Source of the DNA: a candidate division KSB1 bacterium
GTDB taxonomy: Bacteria > Zhuqueibacterota > Zhuqueibacteria > Oleimicrobiales > Geothermoviventaceae
DNA length: 34,681 nt
Assembly: GCA_034506315.1 (NCBI GenBank)
Contig: JAPDPT010000036.1
Location: 1-34,681 of the forward strand
Direction: 5' to 3'
Notes under the pieces: model-generated
What the model was told of the DNA's origin: nothing
The model's database searches: none
Seen by the model: the letters and a program-made list of their open reading frames with translations, nothing else
Position numbers and translations under genes: made by a program
Part shown: one piece after another, positions 25,755-33,134 of the stretch
How the letters are laid out: the number at the start of each line of letters is the position of its first letter
Numbering within the stretch: the first letter of the stretch is position 1

Positions 25755-26375
25755 TCAATCCCCCTGCAGCGCTTCCACTCCGTAGAGGAAGTGCCTTGCG
25801 ATCGTTTCCGCGCGCGCCACAAGGGGTCTGGAATCGCCGCGCACCAGCCAATCCACTGTGTGCATGTTGAGCATGCCGAAAAGCTCCAGAGCCAGGCTGC
25901 GACATTCCTCGCTGGACAATTCGCTGAGGAAACGAGCGAAGGCATTGGCCAGAGTCACCACGAACTGCTCCAGGTGGCGGCGGATGTGCTCCATGCTGCG
26001 CTCCATTCGCAGGTCTGAACGCCACTGGTGCGCCTGGAAGATGCGAAACATGTGCACATTGTCCTGTCGAAGCGATAGCTGGGTGCGAACCACCTTGTGG
26101 ACCAGGTCCGGCAAGGAATGGGCGCCATCCACTGCCGACTGCAGCGTGGGGATAAGCTCCTGAACCTTCTCCTCGATCAGAGCACAGAACAAATCTTCTT
26201 TGCTCTTGTAATACAGGTAGAGCGCCCCCTTGCTCAGACCAGCCGCCTCCGCCACATCGTCCATCCGGGTCTCGTGGTATCCCTTTTCGGCAAAAAGGCG
26301 AATGGCCGCCTCTAGAATGCTCTTCCGGCGATCCTCCCGGATGCCGGATTGCGAAGCTGTCTCACTGTCCCGCAT
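25755..26375 (-). CDS. TetR/AcrR family repressor of the efflux operon
   Basis: A 206-residue TetR-family regulator. The N-terminal helix-turn-helix reads AAIRLFAEKGYHETRMDDV then AEAAGLSKGALYLYYKSKEDLF, an almost canonical AcrR-like sequence. The C-terminal domain, from about residue 70, is a ligand-binding helical bundle (TetR_C type). The ATG at 26375 is chosen because GGAGG (26387-26383) lies 7 bases upstream; the ATG at 26381 is only one base from that site. It is the first gene of the efflux operon and a perfect palindrome sits just ahead of its start, so autorepression together with the pump genes is very likely. The ligand is unknown. Confidence 0.93.
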   Translation of the reverse strand: MRDSETASQSGIREDRRKSILEAAIRLFAEKGYHETRMDDVAEAAGLSKGALYLYYKSKEDLFCALIEEKVQELIPTLQSAVDGAHSLPDLVHKVVRTQLSLRQDNVHMFRIFQAHQWRSDLRMERSMEHIRRHLEQFVVTLANAFARFLSELSSEECRSLALELFGMLNMHTVDWLVRGDSRPLVARAETIARHFLYGVEALQGD

Positions 26376-26393
26376 CCCCATGCCTCCGTGTAC

Positions 26394-26411
26394 TGACTGA
26401 CCGGTCAGTCA
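26394..26411. promoter_or_regulatory. TetR-type operator palindrome
   Basis: TGACTGACCGGTCAGTCA is a perfect 18-bp palindrome lying 18 bases upstream of the tetR start codon and just ahead of its GGAGG ribosome site. Size, symmetry and position are those of an autoregulatory TetR-family operator. A possible -10 (TAGTAT) is just upstream on the minus strand, so the operator would overlap the transcription start. Confidence 0.8.
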
Positions 26412-26526
26412 ACACATACTACGAGACACAGCCGACGGGGTTCCTTCCGAATTCATGAAATTTTCGTCACCGCCGGAAGGCACAACGCGGTCCGGGCAGG
26501 AGGGCAAAGTCCCCACCCCCGAAAGC

Positions 26527-26787
26527 TCACAGGGACTGGGATCCGCTCTGGTCTTTCTTGAGGGCGAGCGTCTTCAGGACACGTTCCAGGACCTCTTGGG
26601 GCATGGCTGCTGGTCGCTCAGCCAACCGATACAGGTAGACGGTCTGCCTCACCGTGTCAAACACCAGGCGGCATTCCGGGCACTCCGCCAGATGATTTTC
26701 CAGCTCTCGGCACAACGGTGAGTCCAGATCCTCCCCCAACGCTTGACATAGGCGTATGAAATCCTGGGAATGGTCAGGATGGCCCAT
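26527..26787 (-). CDS. Small zinc-finger anti-sigma factor
   Basis: An 86-residue protein with the ZAS/zf-HC2 signature H32-x3-C36-x2-C39 (NHLAECPECR), preceded by an N-terminal helix containing C14. It has no transmembrane segment, unlike many anti-sigma factors, so it should act in the cytoplasm, perhaps sensing oxidation or zinc like RsrA-type proteins. It starts 12 bases after the ECF sigma gene, the standard arrangement for a co-regulated sigma/anti-sigma pair. Its C-terminal half (RPAAMPQEVLERVLKTLAL) is helical. Confidence 0.8.
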   Translation of the reverse strand: MGHPDHSQDFIRLCQALGEDLDSPLCRELENHLAECPECRLVFDTVRQTVYLYRLAERPAAMPQEVLERVLKTLALKKDQSGSQSL

Positions 26788-26799
26788 AGCGACTACACC

Positions 26800-27459
26800 T
26801 CAGTTGGCACCTGCAGCGGCCTTTTCCTCGAAGTACTCGCTCAGCAGGTTTCGCAAGAAGAGGCGCGCTCTGCGCAATCGCGTCTTCACGTTGTCCTCCG
26901 AAAGGCCGAGGATTTTCGCCGTCTCCCGAGTGGACAGCTGTTCCAGGTCTCGAAGGACGAACACCGAACGGTAGCTATCCGGGAGCGCCTGAATCGCCCT
27001 TTCCATGACCTCCCGTGCTTCCTGATCCAGTAGCTTCTCTGCGGGATGCTGAGACCAATCCACAAGGACCGGCCGTACAAACTCCTCCGGGTCCGACTCG
27101 TCCAGGGGCACAAAGGTCTTGGTGTGGTGTTTGGAGCGAAGCTTCATCAGGCTGGCATTCACCGCGATCCGATACAGCCAGGTGTAAAGACTCGACCGCC
27201 CGTCGAAGGTCCGGATCTTTTCGTAGGCGCTCAGGAAGGTCTCTTGGACCACGTCCTCGGCGTCCTGGCGATTGCGCAGCATCCGCAAGGCCAGGTTGTA
27301 CACGCGGGGCGCGTACTCCCGGACCAGCTCGGCGAAAGCTTCCTGATCGCCCCCACTAACTCTCTCCAAAATCTCCCTGTCGATTTCACGCATCCCCTGA
27401 GACCAGTCCTTCTTCGCCCTACTCCCCGTTGGCGATCCCGTAGCGGTTCCGCCAGCCAT
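26800..27459 (-). CDS. ECF-type RNA polymerase sigma factor
   Basis: A 219-residue extracytoplasmic-function sigma factor of the RpoE/SigW-like type. Region 2 contains LALRMLRNRQDAEDVVQETF and the -10 recognition part 'SLYTWLYRIAVNASL'. Region 4 is LPDSYRSVFVLRDLEQLS then RETAKILGLSEDNVKTRLRR. The ATG at 27459 has GGGAGAG upstream and is preferred over a TTG at 27480; an internal ATG at 27393 lacks a ribosome site. The next gene is its likely anti-sigma factor. A sigma-70-like promoter lies upstream in the region shared with the divergent cytochrome c maturation cluster. Confidence 0.92.
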   Translation of the reverse strand: MAGGTATGSPTGSRAKKDWSQGMREIDREILERVSGGDQEAFAELVREYAPRVYNLALRMLRNRQDAEDVVQETFLSAYEKIRTFDGRSSLYTWLYRIAVNASLMKLRSKHHTKTFVPLDESDPEEFVRPVLVDWSQHPAEKLLDQEAREVMERAIQALPDSYRSVFVLRDLEQLSTRETAKILGLSEDNVKTRLRRARLFLRNLLSEYFEEKAAAGAN

Positions 27460-27604
27460 GGACTCTCCCGAGATGCCCAACCGTCCCGGGCGCTATCGCC
27501 CGAGCAAGCAGGCTCTCGGGTCCTCCCGCTGTTCGCAGCCCTTCGGGTGACCGGCACGCCCGCGGCTCGCTCAGCTCTGATAGAAGGTCAGGAACGCCCC
27601 GAAT

Positions 27605-27633
27605 AACATACCAAGGCGTGCTCGAAAAGACAA
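27605..27633 (-). promoter_or_regulatory. Probable promoter of the sigma/anti-sigma operon
   Basis: On the minus strand TTGTCT (27633-27628) and TATGTT (27610-27605) are separated by 17 bases, each matching the sigma-70 consensus in four of six positions. The start would lie near 27598, giving a leader of about 140 bases. It is back-to-back with the ccm promoter, with 45 bases between the two -35 elements. Confidence 0.45.
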
Positions 27634-27678
27634 GCTCATGTGACGAACTTCTGGCTCCGGAAGCGTCCTGGAAAGAGA

Positions 27679-27707
27679 TTGACTATCCGTGCCCGATTTC
27701 GTAGATT
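27679..27707 (+). promoter_or_regulatory. Promoter of the cytochrome c maturation cluster
   Basis: TTGACT (27679-27684), a 17-base spacer and TAGATT (27702-27707) match sigma-70 in five and four of six positions. Transcription would start near 27714, about 40 bases before the ccmE start, with GGAGGA at 27745-27750 as ribosome site. Confidence 0.6.
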
Positions 27708-27755
27708 GGCCGTCGCATAAGATGTAGCGAACGATCGAGGAATTGGAGGATAGTG

Positions 27756-28166
27756 GTGCGAAACAGCCCTCGGACGCTCGTGGGAGCCGTGATTCTTGTG
27801 GGTGGTGCGCTGGCGATTGTATTGAGCGGCACACGCCACTCATACGAGTACTTTCAGACGGTCTCGGAATTTGCCCGAGCTTCTGCCAACCGCGCGGGAC
27901 AAGGCCTGCGCATTAACGGTCTCGTCGACTCCAGCTCGGTACACTGGGAACCGGACTCTCTGGTCCTTCGCTTTCGCCTCACCGACGGCGTCGCCTCCGT
28001 CCCTGTGGAGTACCGGGGTGCAGCGCCGGATCTTTTCCAGGCGGGGCAGAACGTCGTCGTCGAGGGGAAGATGACCTCCACCGGAGTATTTGAGGCCACT
28101 AAGATCCTGGTCAAATGCCCGTCGAAGTACGAGCCTCAGATGCAGGCCACCGAGACCTCCAGGTAG
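27756..28166 (+). CDS. ccmE: CcmE heme chaperone, CxxxY variant
   Basis: A 136-residue periplasmic heme chaperone of cytochrome c maturation System I. A single N-terminal membrane anchor (about residues 8-24) is followed by the OB-fold domain (GLRINGLVDSSSV, PVEYRGAAPDLFQAGQNVVVEG, GVFEATKILVK). The heme-binding motif is C121-PSK-Y125 in place of the usual HxxxY, the form known from System I* in sulfate reducers and some archaea, where cysteine binds heme covalently. Two adjacent GTG codons are possible starts; 27756 has better spacing from GGAGGA than 27753. It is the first gene of the ccm cluster, under its own promoter. Confidence 0.92.
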   Translation: MRNSPRTLVGAVILVGGALAIVLSGTRHSYEYFQTVSEFARASANRAGQGLRINGLVDSSSVHWEPDSLVLRFRLTDGVASVPVEYRGAAPDLFQAGQNVVVEGKMTSTGVFEATKILVKCPSKYEPQMQATETSR

Positions 28167-28278
28167 AAACCAAGGACCGGGGGTACGATGAGGACCCGGG
28201 CCCCTTGGTGGAGGGCTTGCGACGGAAGGTCACCGACCAGGCAAAGCAAGAGAAATCTACTCGGTCCGGGAGGTGCGT

Positions 28279-30252
28279 TTGGCTTCTCTTATCGGTTCTT
28301 CTCTCCTGTGGGCAAGCTTTCTCGTCACGGGGTGGGGAGCCATTGCTTCTGTTCTTGCAGCTCAGGGACAGTCGGTCCGCCACGCGCTGAGCGCGGAACG
28401 CGCCGCTAAGGCGACGTTCTTGTTTCTGAGCCTCAGTTGCGCCGTCCTCGTGCAAGCCTTCGTGGCCCACGATTTCTCCATCCGATACGTTGCCGAATAC
28501 TCGAGCCGGAGCATGCCCCTGTTCTACCTTGTCTCGTCCCTCTGGGCGGGACAGGCAGGCTCCTTGCTTTTCTGGGCCTGGCTGCTCAGCCTGTACACGG
28601 TCATCGTAATTCGCTCCGAGCGCCGCCAAGAGGACGGGACGATGCTCCCTGCCGTCCTCGCAACACTGCACGTCACGACCCTGTTCTTCCTGCTGTTGAT
28701 CACGGCGGCCAGCAATCCCTTCGAACCCCTCGACCCGGCTCCAGCGGACGGCCGGGGCCTCAACCCACTCCTCCGCAACCCGATGATGGTATTTCACCCG
28801 CCAAGCCTGTACCTGGGTTTCGTTGGCTTTGCGGTGCCCTTTGCCTTTGCGATCGCGGCTCTGGCCACCAACCGATTGGACCTTGCCTGGATCCGTAAAA
28901 TCCGGCGCTGGACGCTTTTCGCCTGGTTTTTCCTCACCCTGGGCAATCTGCTGGGCGCGGAATGGGCGTACGTGGAGCTGGGCTGGGGAGGCTATTGGGG
29001 CTGGGATCCGGTAGAGAACGCAAGCCTCCTCCCGTGGATCACCGGCACGGCGTTCCTCCATTCGGTCGTCGTGCAGGAGCGAAAAGGGCTGTTCCGGGTG
29101 TGGAACTTCTCCCTGATCGTCGTTACCTTTGCCCTGACGATCCTCGGCACATTCATCACCCGGAGCGGTGTGATCAGCTCTGTCCACGCGTTCGGCAAGT
29201 CGAGCCTGGGGCCGATGTTTCTCGTCTTCCTGGTCCTGATGCTCACCGTCTCATTCGGCCTCCTTTTCCGACGCTTGTCGACACTGCGCGCATCCGGGGA
29301 GCTGCGACTGGCCCTCTCTGAGGAATGGGCCATTCTTCTGACCAATGTAGTGCTCTCGGGTCTTGCCCTTGTGGTCTTCTGGGGCACCCTTTTCCCCACT
29401 ATTTCCGAAGCCCTTACGGGCAGGGCTCTGACCCTCGGCGCCCCCTGGTTCTCGGCTATGAGCCGGCCTTTCGGGCTGGCGTTGCTTCTTCTCCTGGCCC
29501 TGTGTCGCGCTGTGAGCTGGGGCGGGACGCGCTGGCGGGCTTTCCTGCGTCGCCTGGCTGCTCCCGCGCTGCTTGCGATCCTCTCGGTGGGCGGTGGTTA
29601 TGCCCTGGGCGTCCGTCATGGGGCTGCTCTGCTTGCGTACGGACTCTCCGCCGCCGTAGTGCTTGCCATGCTTCTGGACGCTTACGTCATCGCCCGCGCG
29701 CGGGCCAGGACCGCTCAAGTCCGCCTCACCGCAGCCCTACGGGAGCTCCTTGGCCGGCAGAGAAGACTCTACGGCAGCTACGTGGTGCACATCGGCGTGG
29801 CCGTGATGCTGATCGGAATCGTGGGATCTTCCACCTTCAGCCGCAGTGTGACCAAGACGGTCCGGCCAGGCGAAGCCATCCAGATCGGCCGGTACACCTT
29901 GACCTTCCAGGGGCTCCAGGTGAACCAGTATCGGGACCGCACCTCTGTGGCTGCTCGCGTCTCCGTGAGCAACGCTGGACGACCCCTCGGCCAGATGGTC
30001 TCGAGGAAAGACTTCTACCCGAACTACGAGCCCGTCACGGAGGTCGATATACGCAGCCGCTTGCACGAAGACCTGTACCTCGTACTCGCCAGCTACGAGC
30101 GGGATGGGAGCGCCACCCTTCAAGCCTACGTCAACCCGTTGACCTTCTGGCTCTGGGTTGGCGGGGGCCTCATCGGCGTTGGGGCTTTGCTCGCCTGGCT
30201 GCCGCCGCGCCGTGGGCGGAAGTTGAAAAACGATCAACGCAGGGAGAGCTAA
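28279..30252 (+). CDS. ccmF: CcmF cytochrome c heme lyase subunit
   Basis: A polytopic inner-membrane protein of about 657 residues that attaches heme from CcmE to apocytochrome c. The tryptophan-rich WWD motif WGGYWGWDPVENASLLPW lies near residues 236-253, with family segments LFYLVSSLWAGQAGSLLFW, RNPMMVFHPPSLYLGFVG and FGTFITRSG-like 'LGTFITRSGVISSVHAF' around it. A periplasmic domain occupies about 515-610 before the last membrane helix. GGGAGG at 28268-28273 lies 5 bases before a TTG at 28279, the start chosen; the GTG at 28273 overlaps that site but is in frame. About 110 bases separate it from ccmE with no gene in the gap. It is followed 2 bases later by a small membrane-protein gene. 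Confidence 0.93.
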   Translation: MASLIGSSLLWASFLVTGWGAIASVLAAQGQSVRHALSAERAAKATFLFLSLSCAVLVQAFVAHDFSIRYVAEYSSRSMPLFYLVSSLWAGQAGSLLFWAWLLSLYTVIVIRSERRQEDGTMLPAVLATLHVTTLFFLLLITAASNPFEPLDPAPADGRGLNPLLRNPMMVFHPPSLYLGFVGFAVPFAFAIAALATNRLDLAWIRKIRRWTLFAWFFLTLGNLLGAEWAYVELGWGGYWGWDPVENASLLPWITGTAFLHSVVVQERKGLFRVWNFSLIVVTFALTILGTFITRSGVISSVHAFGKSSLGPMFLVFLVLMLTVSFGLLFRRLSTLRASGELRLALSEEWAILLTNVVLSGLALVVFWGTLFPTISEALTGRALTLGAPWFSAMSRPFGLALLLLLALCRAVSWGGTRWRAFLRRLAAPALLAILSVGGGYALGVRHGAALLAYGLSAAVVLAMLLDAYVIARARARTAQVRLTAALRELLGRQRRLYGSYVVHIGVAVMLIGIVGSSTFSRSVTKTVRPGEAIQIGRYTLTFQGLQVNQYRDRTSVAARVSVSNAGRPLGQMVSRKDFYPNYEPVTEVDIRSRLHEDLYLVLASYERDGSATLQAYVNPLTFWLWVGGGLIGVGALLAWLPPRRGRKLKNDQRRES

Positions 30253-30254
30253 TC

Positions 30255-30536
30255 TTGGAGACCCTGGCGCTCACGTTGATCTTCGCGGGGCTCGCCTTCG
30301 CCTACGTGCTCGCCCCCTGGCTGCAGACAAGGGCCTCGGGCTCGCGCCGCCACACCTCGCCCGCGCACGATTGGACCGGAGAAATGCTCAAAGAGGAGAT
30401 CGAACTCGAGCGAGCCGCGGGGAAGCTGTCGGAGGAGGAAGAAGCCCTGATCCTCGAGGAAAAGTCGAGCGGGGCTGAGCTGGACGAGATCGAACTCGAG
30501 GTGAGGTCGAGGAGGCGAAGGTTGCGCCAAAGGTAA
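30255..30536 (+). CDS. Small membrane-anchored acidic protein in the ccm cluster
   Basis: A 93-residue protein that I do not recognise as a named family. Residues 2-22 form one transmembrane helix (LALTLIFAGLAFAYVLAPWL). The rest is a charged, probably helical tail: MLKEEIELERAAGKLSEEEE and later GAELDEIELEVRSRRRR. The start is TTG 30255, preceded by AGGGAGAG and two bases after the ccmF stop, so translation is coupled. The frame is open far upstream inside ccmF, but that part is antiparallel reading noise. The AGKLSEEE segment resembles the helical motif of CcmI-type proteins and recurs in the next gene. Its position suggests an accessory part of heme ligation, possibly replacing CcmI/CcmH. 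Inference only. Confidence 0.72.
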   Translation: METLALTLIFAGLAFAYVLAPWLQTRASGSRRHTSPAHDWTGEMLKEEIELERAAGKLSEEEEALILEEKSSGAELDEIELEVRSRRRRLRQR

Positions 30537-30596
30537 TCAGAATCCGCTCCTGCAGGTGACGCCGAGCCGACAAACTCAGATGAGTAGGTTAGGACC

Positions 30597-31751
30597 GTGA
30601 AGCGAAGAACTTCAGCGCTCGTACTCTTAGCGGGGTGGGTTCTCCTGCTACAGCCCTTCCTGCTTCAAGCAGCCGGAATTTCCGGTCGTGTCGTTAACGG
30701 AACCCACGACGGCCGGCCCGTCCCGGGCTGCCCCCTTTACCTGCTGCGCTTCTCCCGCCCCGACCTTGGGCAGACCGTTTTGGACTCTACCCGCTCGGAT
30801 CAACAGGGTCAATTCCGCTTTGCACGACTGACCCCGGATTCGGGCGCGGTCTTTGTAGCCTCAGCCCGGTATCTCGGCGTGGAGTATTTCAGTCCACTTT
30901 TCCAGGTCCTGCGGCCCGACACCCTTCTCGACTTGACCGTCGTGGTGTTCGACACGACGCAAGAAGTCCCGGTTCTGCACGTTCAGATGCACCACGTTTT
31001 CGCCGAGCGGGACACAGCCGATTATTTCGTGCGAGAAGTTCTGGCCTTCCACGCGGTAGGCAACCGGACGTTCGTCGCCGGCCAGGCGGGCCACACCCTA
31101 GCCCTCTCCCTCCCGCCGCAGGCGTACGCGTTCCACGCGGAATCGGGGTTCGACACCCGCAGCCTGCACATCAAGGGCCACACGCTTCTGTCCGATCGCC
31201 CTATTGCGCCGGGAGCCCACCAGCTCGCCTACCAATACCGGCTCCCCCTGGAGCGGGGCAGGTTCCGCTTTCAACGCCCAATCGACTATCCGACAGCCAT
31301 CTTTAGCTTCTTTTACCTTGACCCCTCTCTGCGGGCGGAGAGCGCGGTATTGAAAGCCACCGCGCCCCTGGTGGTTCGAGGTCGTCAGTACGGGCGGCTG
31401 GTCGGGGAGAATCTGAAGCCGGGTACCGAGGTGGACGTAGCTCTTGCCCGGCGGTCCCTCCTGCGGGCGCGCGCCCTCCGGTGGGGCGTTCCCCTCCTTC
31501 TCGCGGTCGTGCTGGCAGGGGTGAGCCTGCTGCTCTTCCGCTATCCCAAGATCAAAGAGGCGCAGAAGAAGGAGGCCGATCCCGGCGTGCAGAGGCGAGA
31601 GCAGCTGCTGTACGAAATTGCGGCCCTGGACGAGGCGTTCGAGGCCGGCCAGCTGCCGGAGGAAGAATACACCGCCAAGCGGAAGCAGCTGAAGGACGAA
31701 GTCGTGCGGCTCACCGAGCAGCTGCGTTCGTCACGCCAGACCAAGACCTGA
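30597..31751 (+). CDS. Membrane protein with carboxypeptidase-regulatory-like domain, in the ccm cluster
   Basis: A 384-residue protein without a named family. A signal peptide (cleaved near QAA, residue 26) is followed by a CarboxypepD_reg-like beta-sandwich (GISGRVVNGTHDGRPVPG, QQGQFRFARL), then about 170 residues of predicted beta structure with several histidines (VLHVQMHHVF). A transmembrane helix lies at about 295-317 and a cytoplasmic helical tail at 335-380 (LDEAFEAGQLPEEEYTAKRK). Most of the protein should be periplasmic. Start GTG 30597 follows TTAGGA. It lies 60 bases after the small anchored protein, and its stop is one base before ccmA. The EAGQLPEEEY motif matches AAGKLSEEE of its neighbour. 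A role in heme or apocytochrome handling is inferred from context. Confidence 0.78.
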   Translation: MKRRTSALVLLAGWVLLLQPFLLQAAGISGRVVNGTHDGRPVPGCPLYLLRFSRPDLGQTVLDSTRSDQQGQFRFARLTPDSGAVFVASARYLGVEYFSPLFQVLRPDTLLDLTVVVFDTTQEVPVLHVQMHHVFAERDTADYFVREVLAFHAVGNRTFVAGQAGHTLALSLPPQAYAFHAESGFDTRSLHIKGHTLLSDRPIAPGAHQLAYQYRLPLERGRFRFQRPIDYPTAIFSFFYLDPSLRAESAVLKATAPLVVRGRQYGRLVGENLKPGTEVDVALARRSLLRARALRWGVPLLLAVVLAGVSLLLFRYPKIKEAQKKEADPGVQRREQLLYEIAALDEAFEAGQLPEEEYTAKRKQLKDEVVRLTEQLRSSRQTKT

Positions 31752-31752
31752 G

Positions 31753-32445
31753 ATGGTGGAAGTCCGATCCCTCACGAAGGTCTACGGCACACGCTACGCC
31801 CTGAGGGAGGTTAGTTTCCAGGCACGAGCGGGACGCGTGTTGGGGGTGTTCGGCCCAAACGGGGCCGGCAAGAGCACCTTGATCCGCATTCTTGCGGGCC
31901 AAACCCGTCCCACCTCCGGACAGGTATTCCTCCTTGGCAAGCGGAGCGACGCATCCGGGCCCGAGCTGCGTCGACACGTGGGTGTGATCGGGCACCACAC
32001 CTACCTCTACGAAGAGCTGACGGCCCTGGAGAACCTACGCTTCTACGCACGGATGTACGGACTTCGCTTTCAGGAACGCGAGCTCCTCACCGCGCTGGCC
32101 AAAGTTGGGCTGGAAGAAAGGGCCCACGAACCCGTGCGTGCCTTTAGCCGGGGCATGCTCCAGCGCCTGGCTCTGGCTCGCGCCACCCTCCACGATCCCT
32201 CGATTCTGCTTCTGGATGAACCCTACACCGGGCTCGATCAGTCCGCCTCAGCCCTCCTGGATGAGCTCCTGAAGGAAATGCGGGGAACCGGCCGCACTAT
32301 CCTCGTGGTTACCCACGACGTGGAGCGAGGCCTGGAGTTGGTCGACGACGTGCTGGTCCTTGTCCGAGGGCGAGTGGCAGGGGCGGGCGAAGCAGCCCAA
32401 TATACGGCTGCGTCGATGCTGGAGCTTTACCAGTCCGGGAGGTAA
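31753..32445 (+). CDS. ccmA: CcmA heme-exporter ATP-binding protein
   Basis: A 230-residue ABC ATPase of the CcmA type, which with CcmB releases holo-CcmE from the CcmC-CcmE complex. Walker A is GPNGAGKST (about residues 34-42), the signature is FSRGMLQRLALA (SRGM in place of SGGQ, as usual for CcmA), Walker B is ILLLDEPYTGLD and the H-loop VVTHDVERG. ATG 31753 follows the previous stop as TGAGATG, indicating coupling. ccmB starts 8 bases later. Confidence 0.93.
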   Translation: MVEVRSLTKVYGTRYALREVSFQARAGRVLGVFGPNGAGKSTLIRILAGQTRPTSGQVFLLGKRSDASGPELRRHVGVIGHHTYLYEELTALENLRFYARMYGLRFQERELLTALAKVGLEERAHEPVRAFSRGMLQRLALARATLHDPSILLLDEPYTGLDQSASALLDELLKEMRGTGRTILVVTHDVERGLELVDDVLVLVRGRVAGAGEAAQYTAASMLELYQSGR

Positions 32446-32453
32446 GGAGCCAA

Positions 32454-33131
32454 ATGGGCTACCTACGCGGCATCGCGGCCATCTACTGGAAAGACCTCGT
32501 CCTGGAACTGAGGACGCGCCAGTCCCTCAGCGCGATGCTCGTTTTTTGCCTTACGGTCGCGGTGCTCTTTAATTTCGCTTTCGAGCCCGGTAGCTCCGCT
32601 GTTCAAGCCGTAGCGCCAGGCGTACTGTGGTCGGCCTTCGCTTTCGCCGGGATCCTGGGCATCAGCCGATCGTTCTCGTTTGAAGTGGACCGGGGCGGGC
32701 TACAGGGCCTGCTGCTCTGCCCTGTTGAGCGGGGCGTCATCTACTTCGCGAAGGTACTGGGAAATTTCTCGTTTATGCTTCTTGTGGAGATCATCGCGCT
32801 ACCGGTCTTTGTGATCCTGTACGACCTTCCCCTCTCCGTCAACCTCGGCGCCCTGGCAGCAGTGCTTGTGGCAGGCACACTCGGTTTTTCGGCCGTAGGT
32901 AGTCTCCTCTCCGCGATGAGCGCCAGCACGCGCGCCCGCGAGATCCTGCTCCCCGTCCTGCTCTTCCCGGTGGCAGTGCCGCTCCTCATAGCCACGGTGA
33001 AAAGCACGGGGCCCGCTCTTACTGGCCGGCCCATTGGGGAAATCGCCGTCTGGCTTCGTCTCCTGATCGCCTTCGACCTCCTGTTCCTGGCGGTCTCCTC
33101 CCTAACCTTTGAGTATGTTGTGGAGGACTGA
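32454..33131 (+). CDS. ccmB: CcmB heme-exporter membrane subunit
   Basis: A 225-residue inner-membrane protein with about six transmembrane helices, the permease partner of CcmA. Recognisable stretches are IAAIYWKDLVLELRTRQSL at the N-terminus, FAGILGISRSF, LLLCPVERGVIYFAKVLGNF and LPVLLFPVAVPLLIATVKS. Length matches the family (about 220). GGGAGGTAAGGAG precedes ATG 32454. It lies between ccmA and ccmC with only short gaps. Confidence 0.93.
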   Translation: MGYLRGIAAIYWKDLVLELRTRQSLSAMLVFCLTVAVLFNFAFEPGSSAVQAVAPGVLWSAFAFAGILGISRSFSFEVDRGGLQGLLLCPVERGVIYFAKVLGNFSFMLLVEIIALPVFVILYDLPLSVNLGALAAVLVAGTLGFSAVGSLLSAMSASTRAREILLPVLLFPVAVPLLIATVKSTGPALTGRPIGEIAVWLRLLIAFDLLFLAVSSLTFEYVVED

Positions 33132-33134
33132 CGG

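Noticed and set aside
24840..26018. A 392-codon open frame on the plus strand
   Set aside because: It covers the tolC and tetR genes antisense; its sequence shows no domain and no ribosome site.
27571..27639. A 22-codon hydrophobic frame on the minus strand (MSLSFRARLGMLF...)
   Set aside because: The candidate sigma-operon promoter lies within it and no ribosome site precedes it, so it would hardly be transcribed whole.
29325..30254. Upstream part of the frame that contains the 93-residue ccm-cluster protein
   Set aside because: This part overlaps ccmF in another frame and has no protein character; only the portion from the TTG at 30255, with its ribosome site and membrane helix, is supported.
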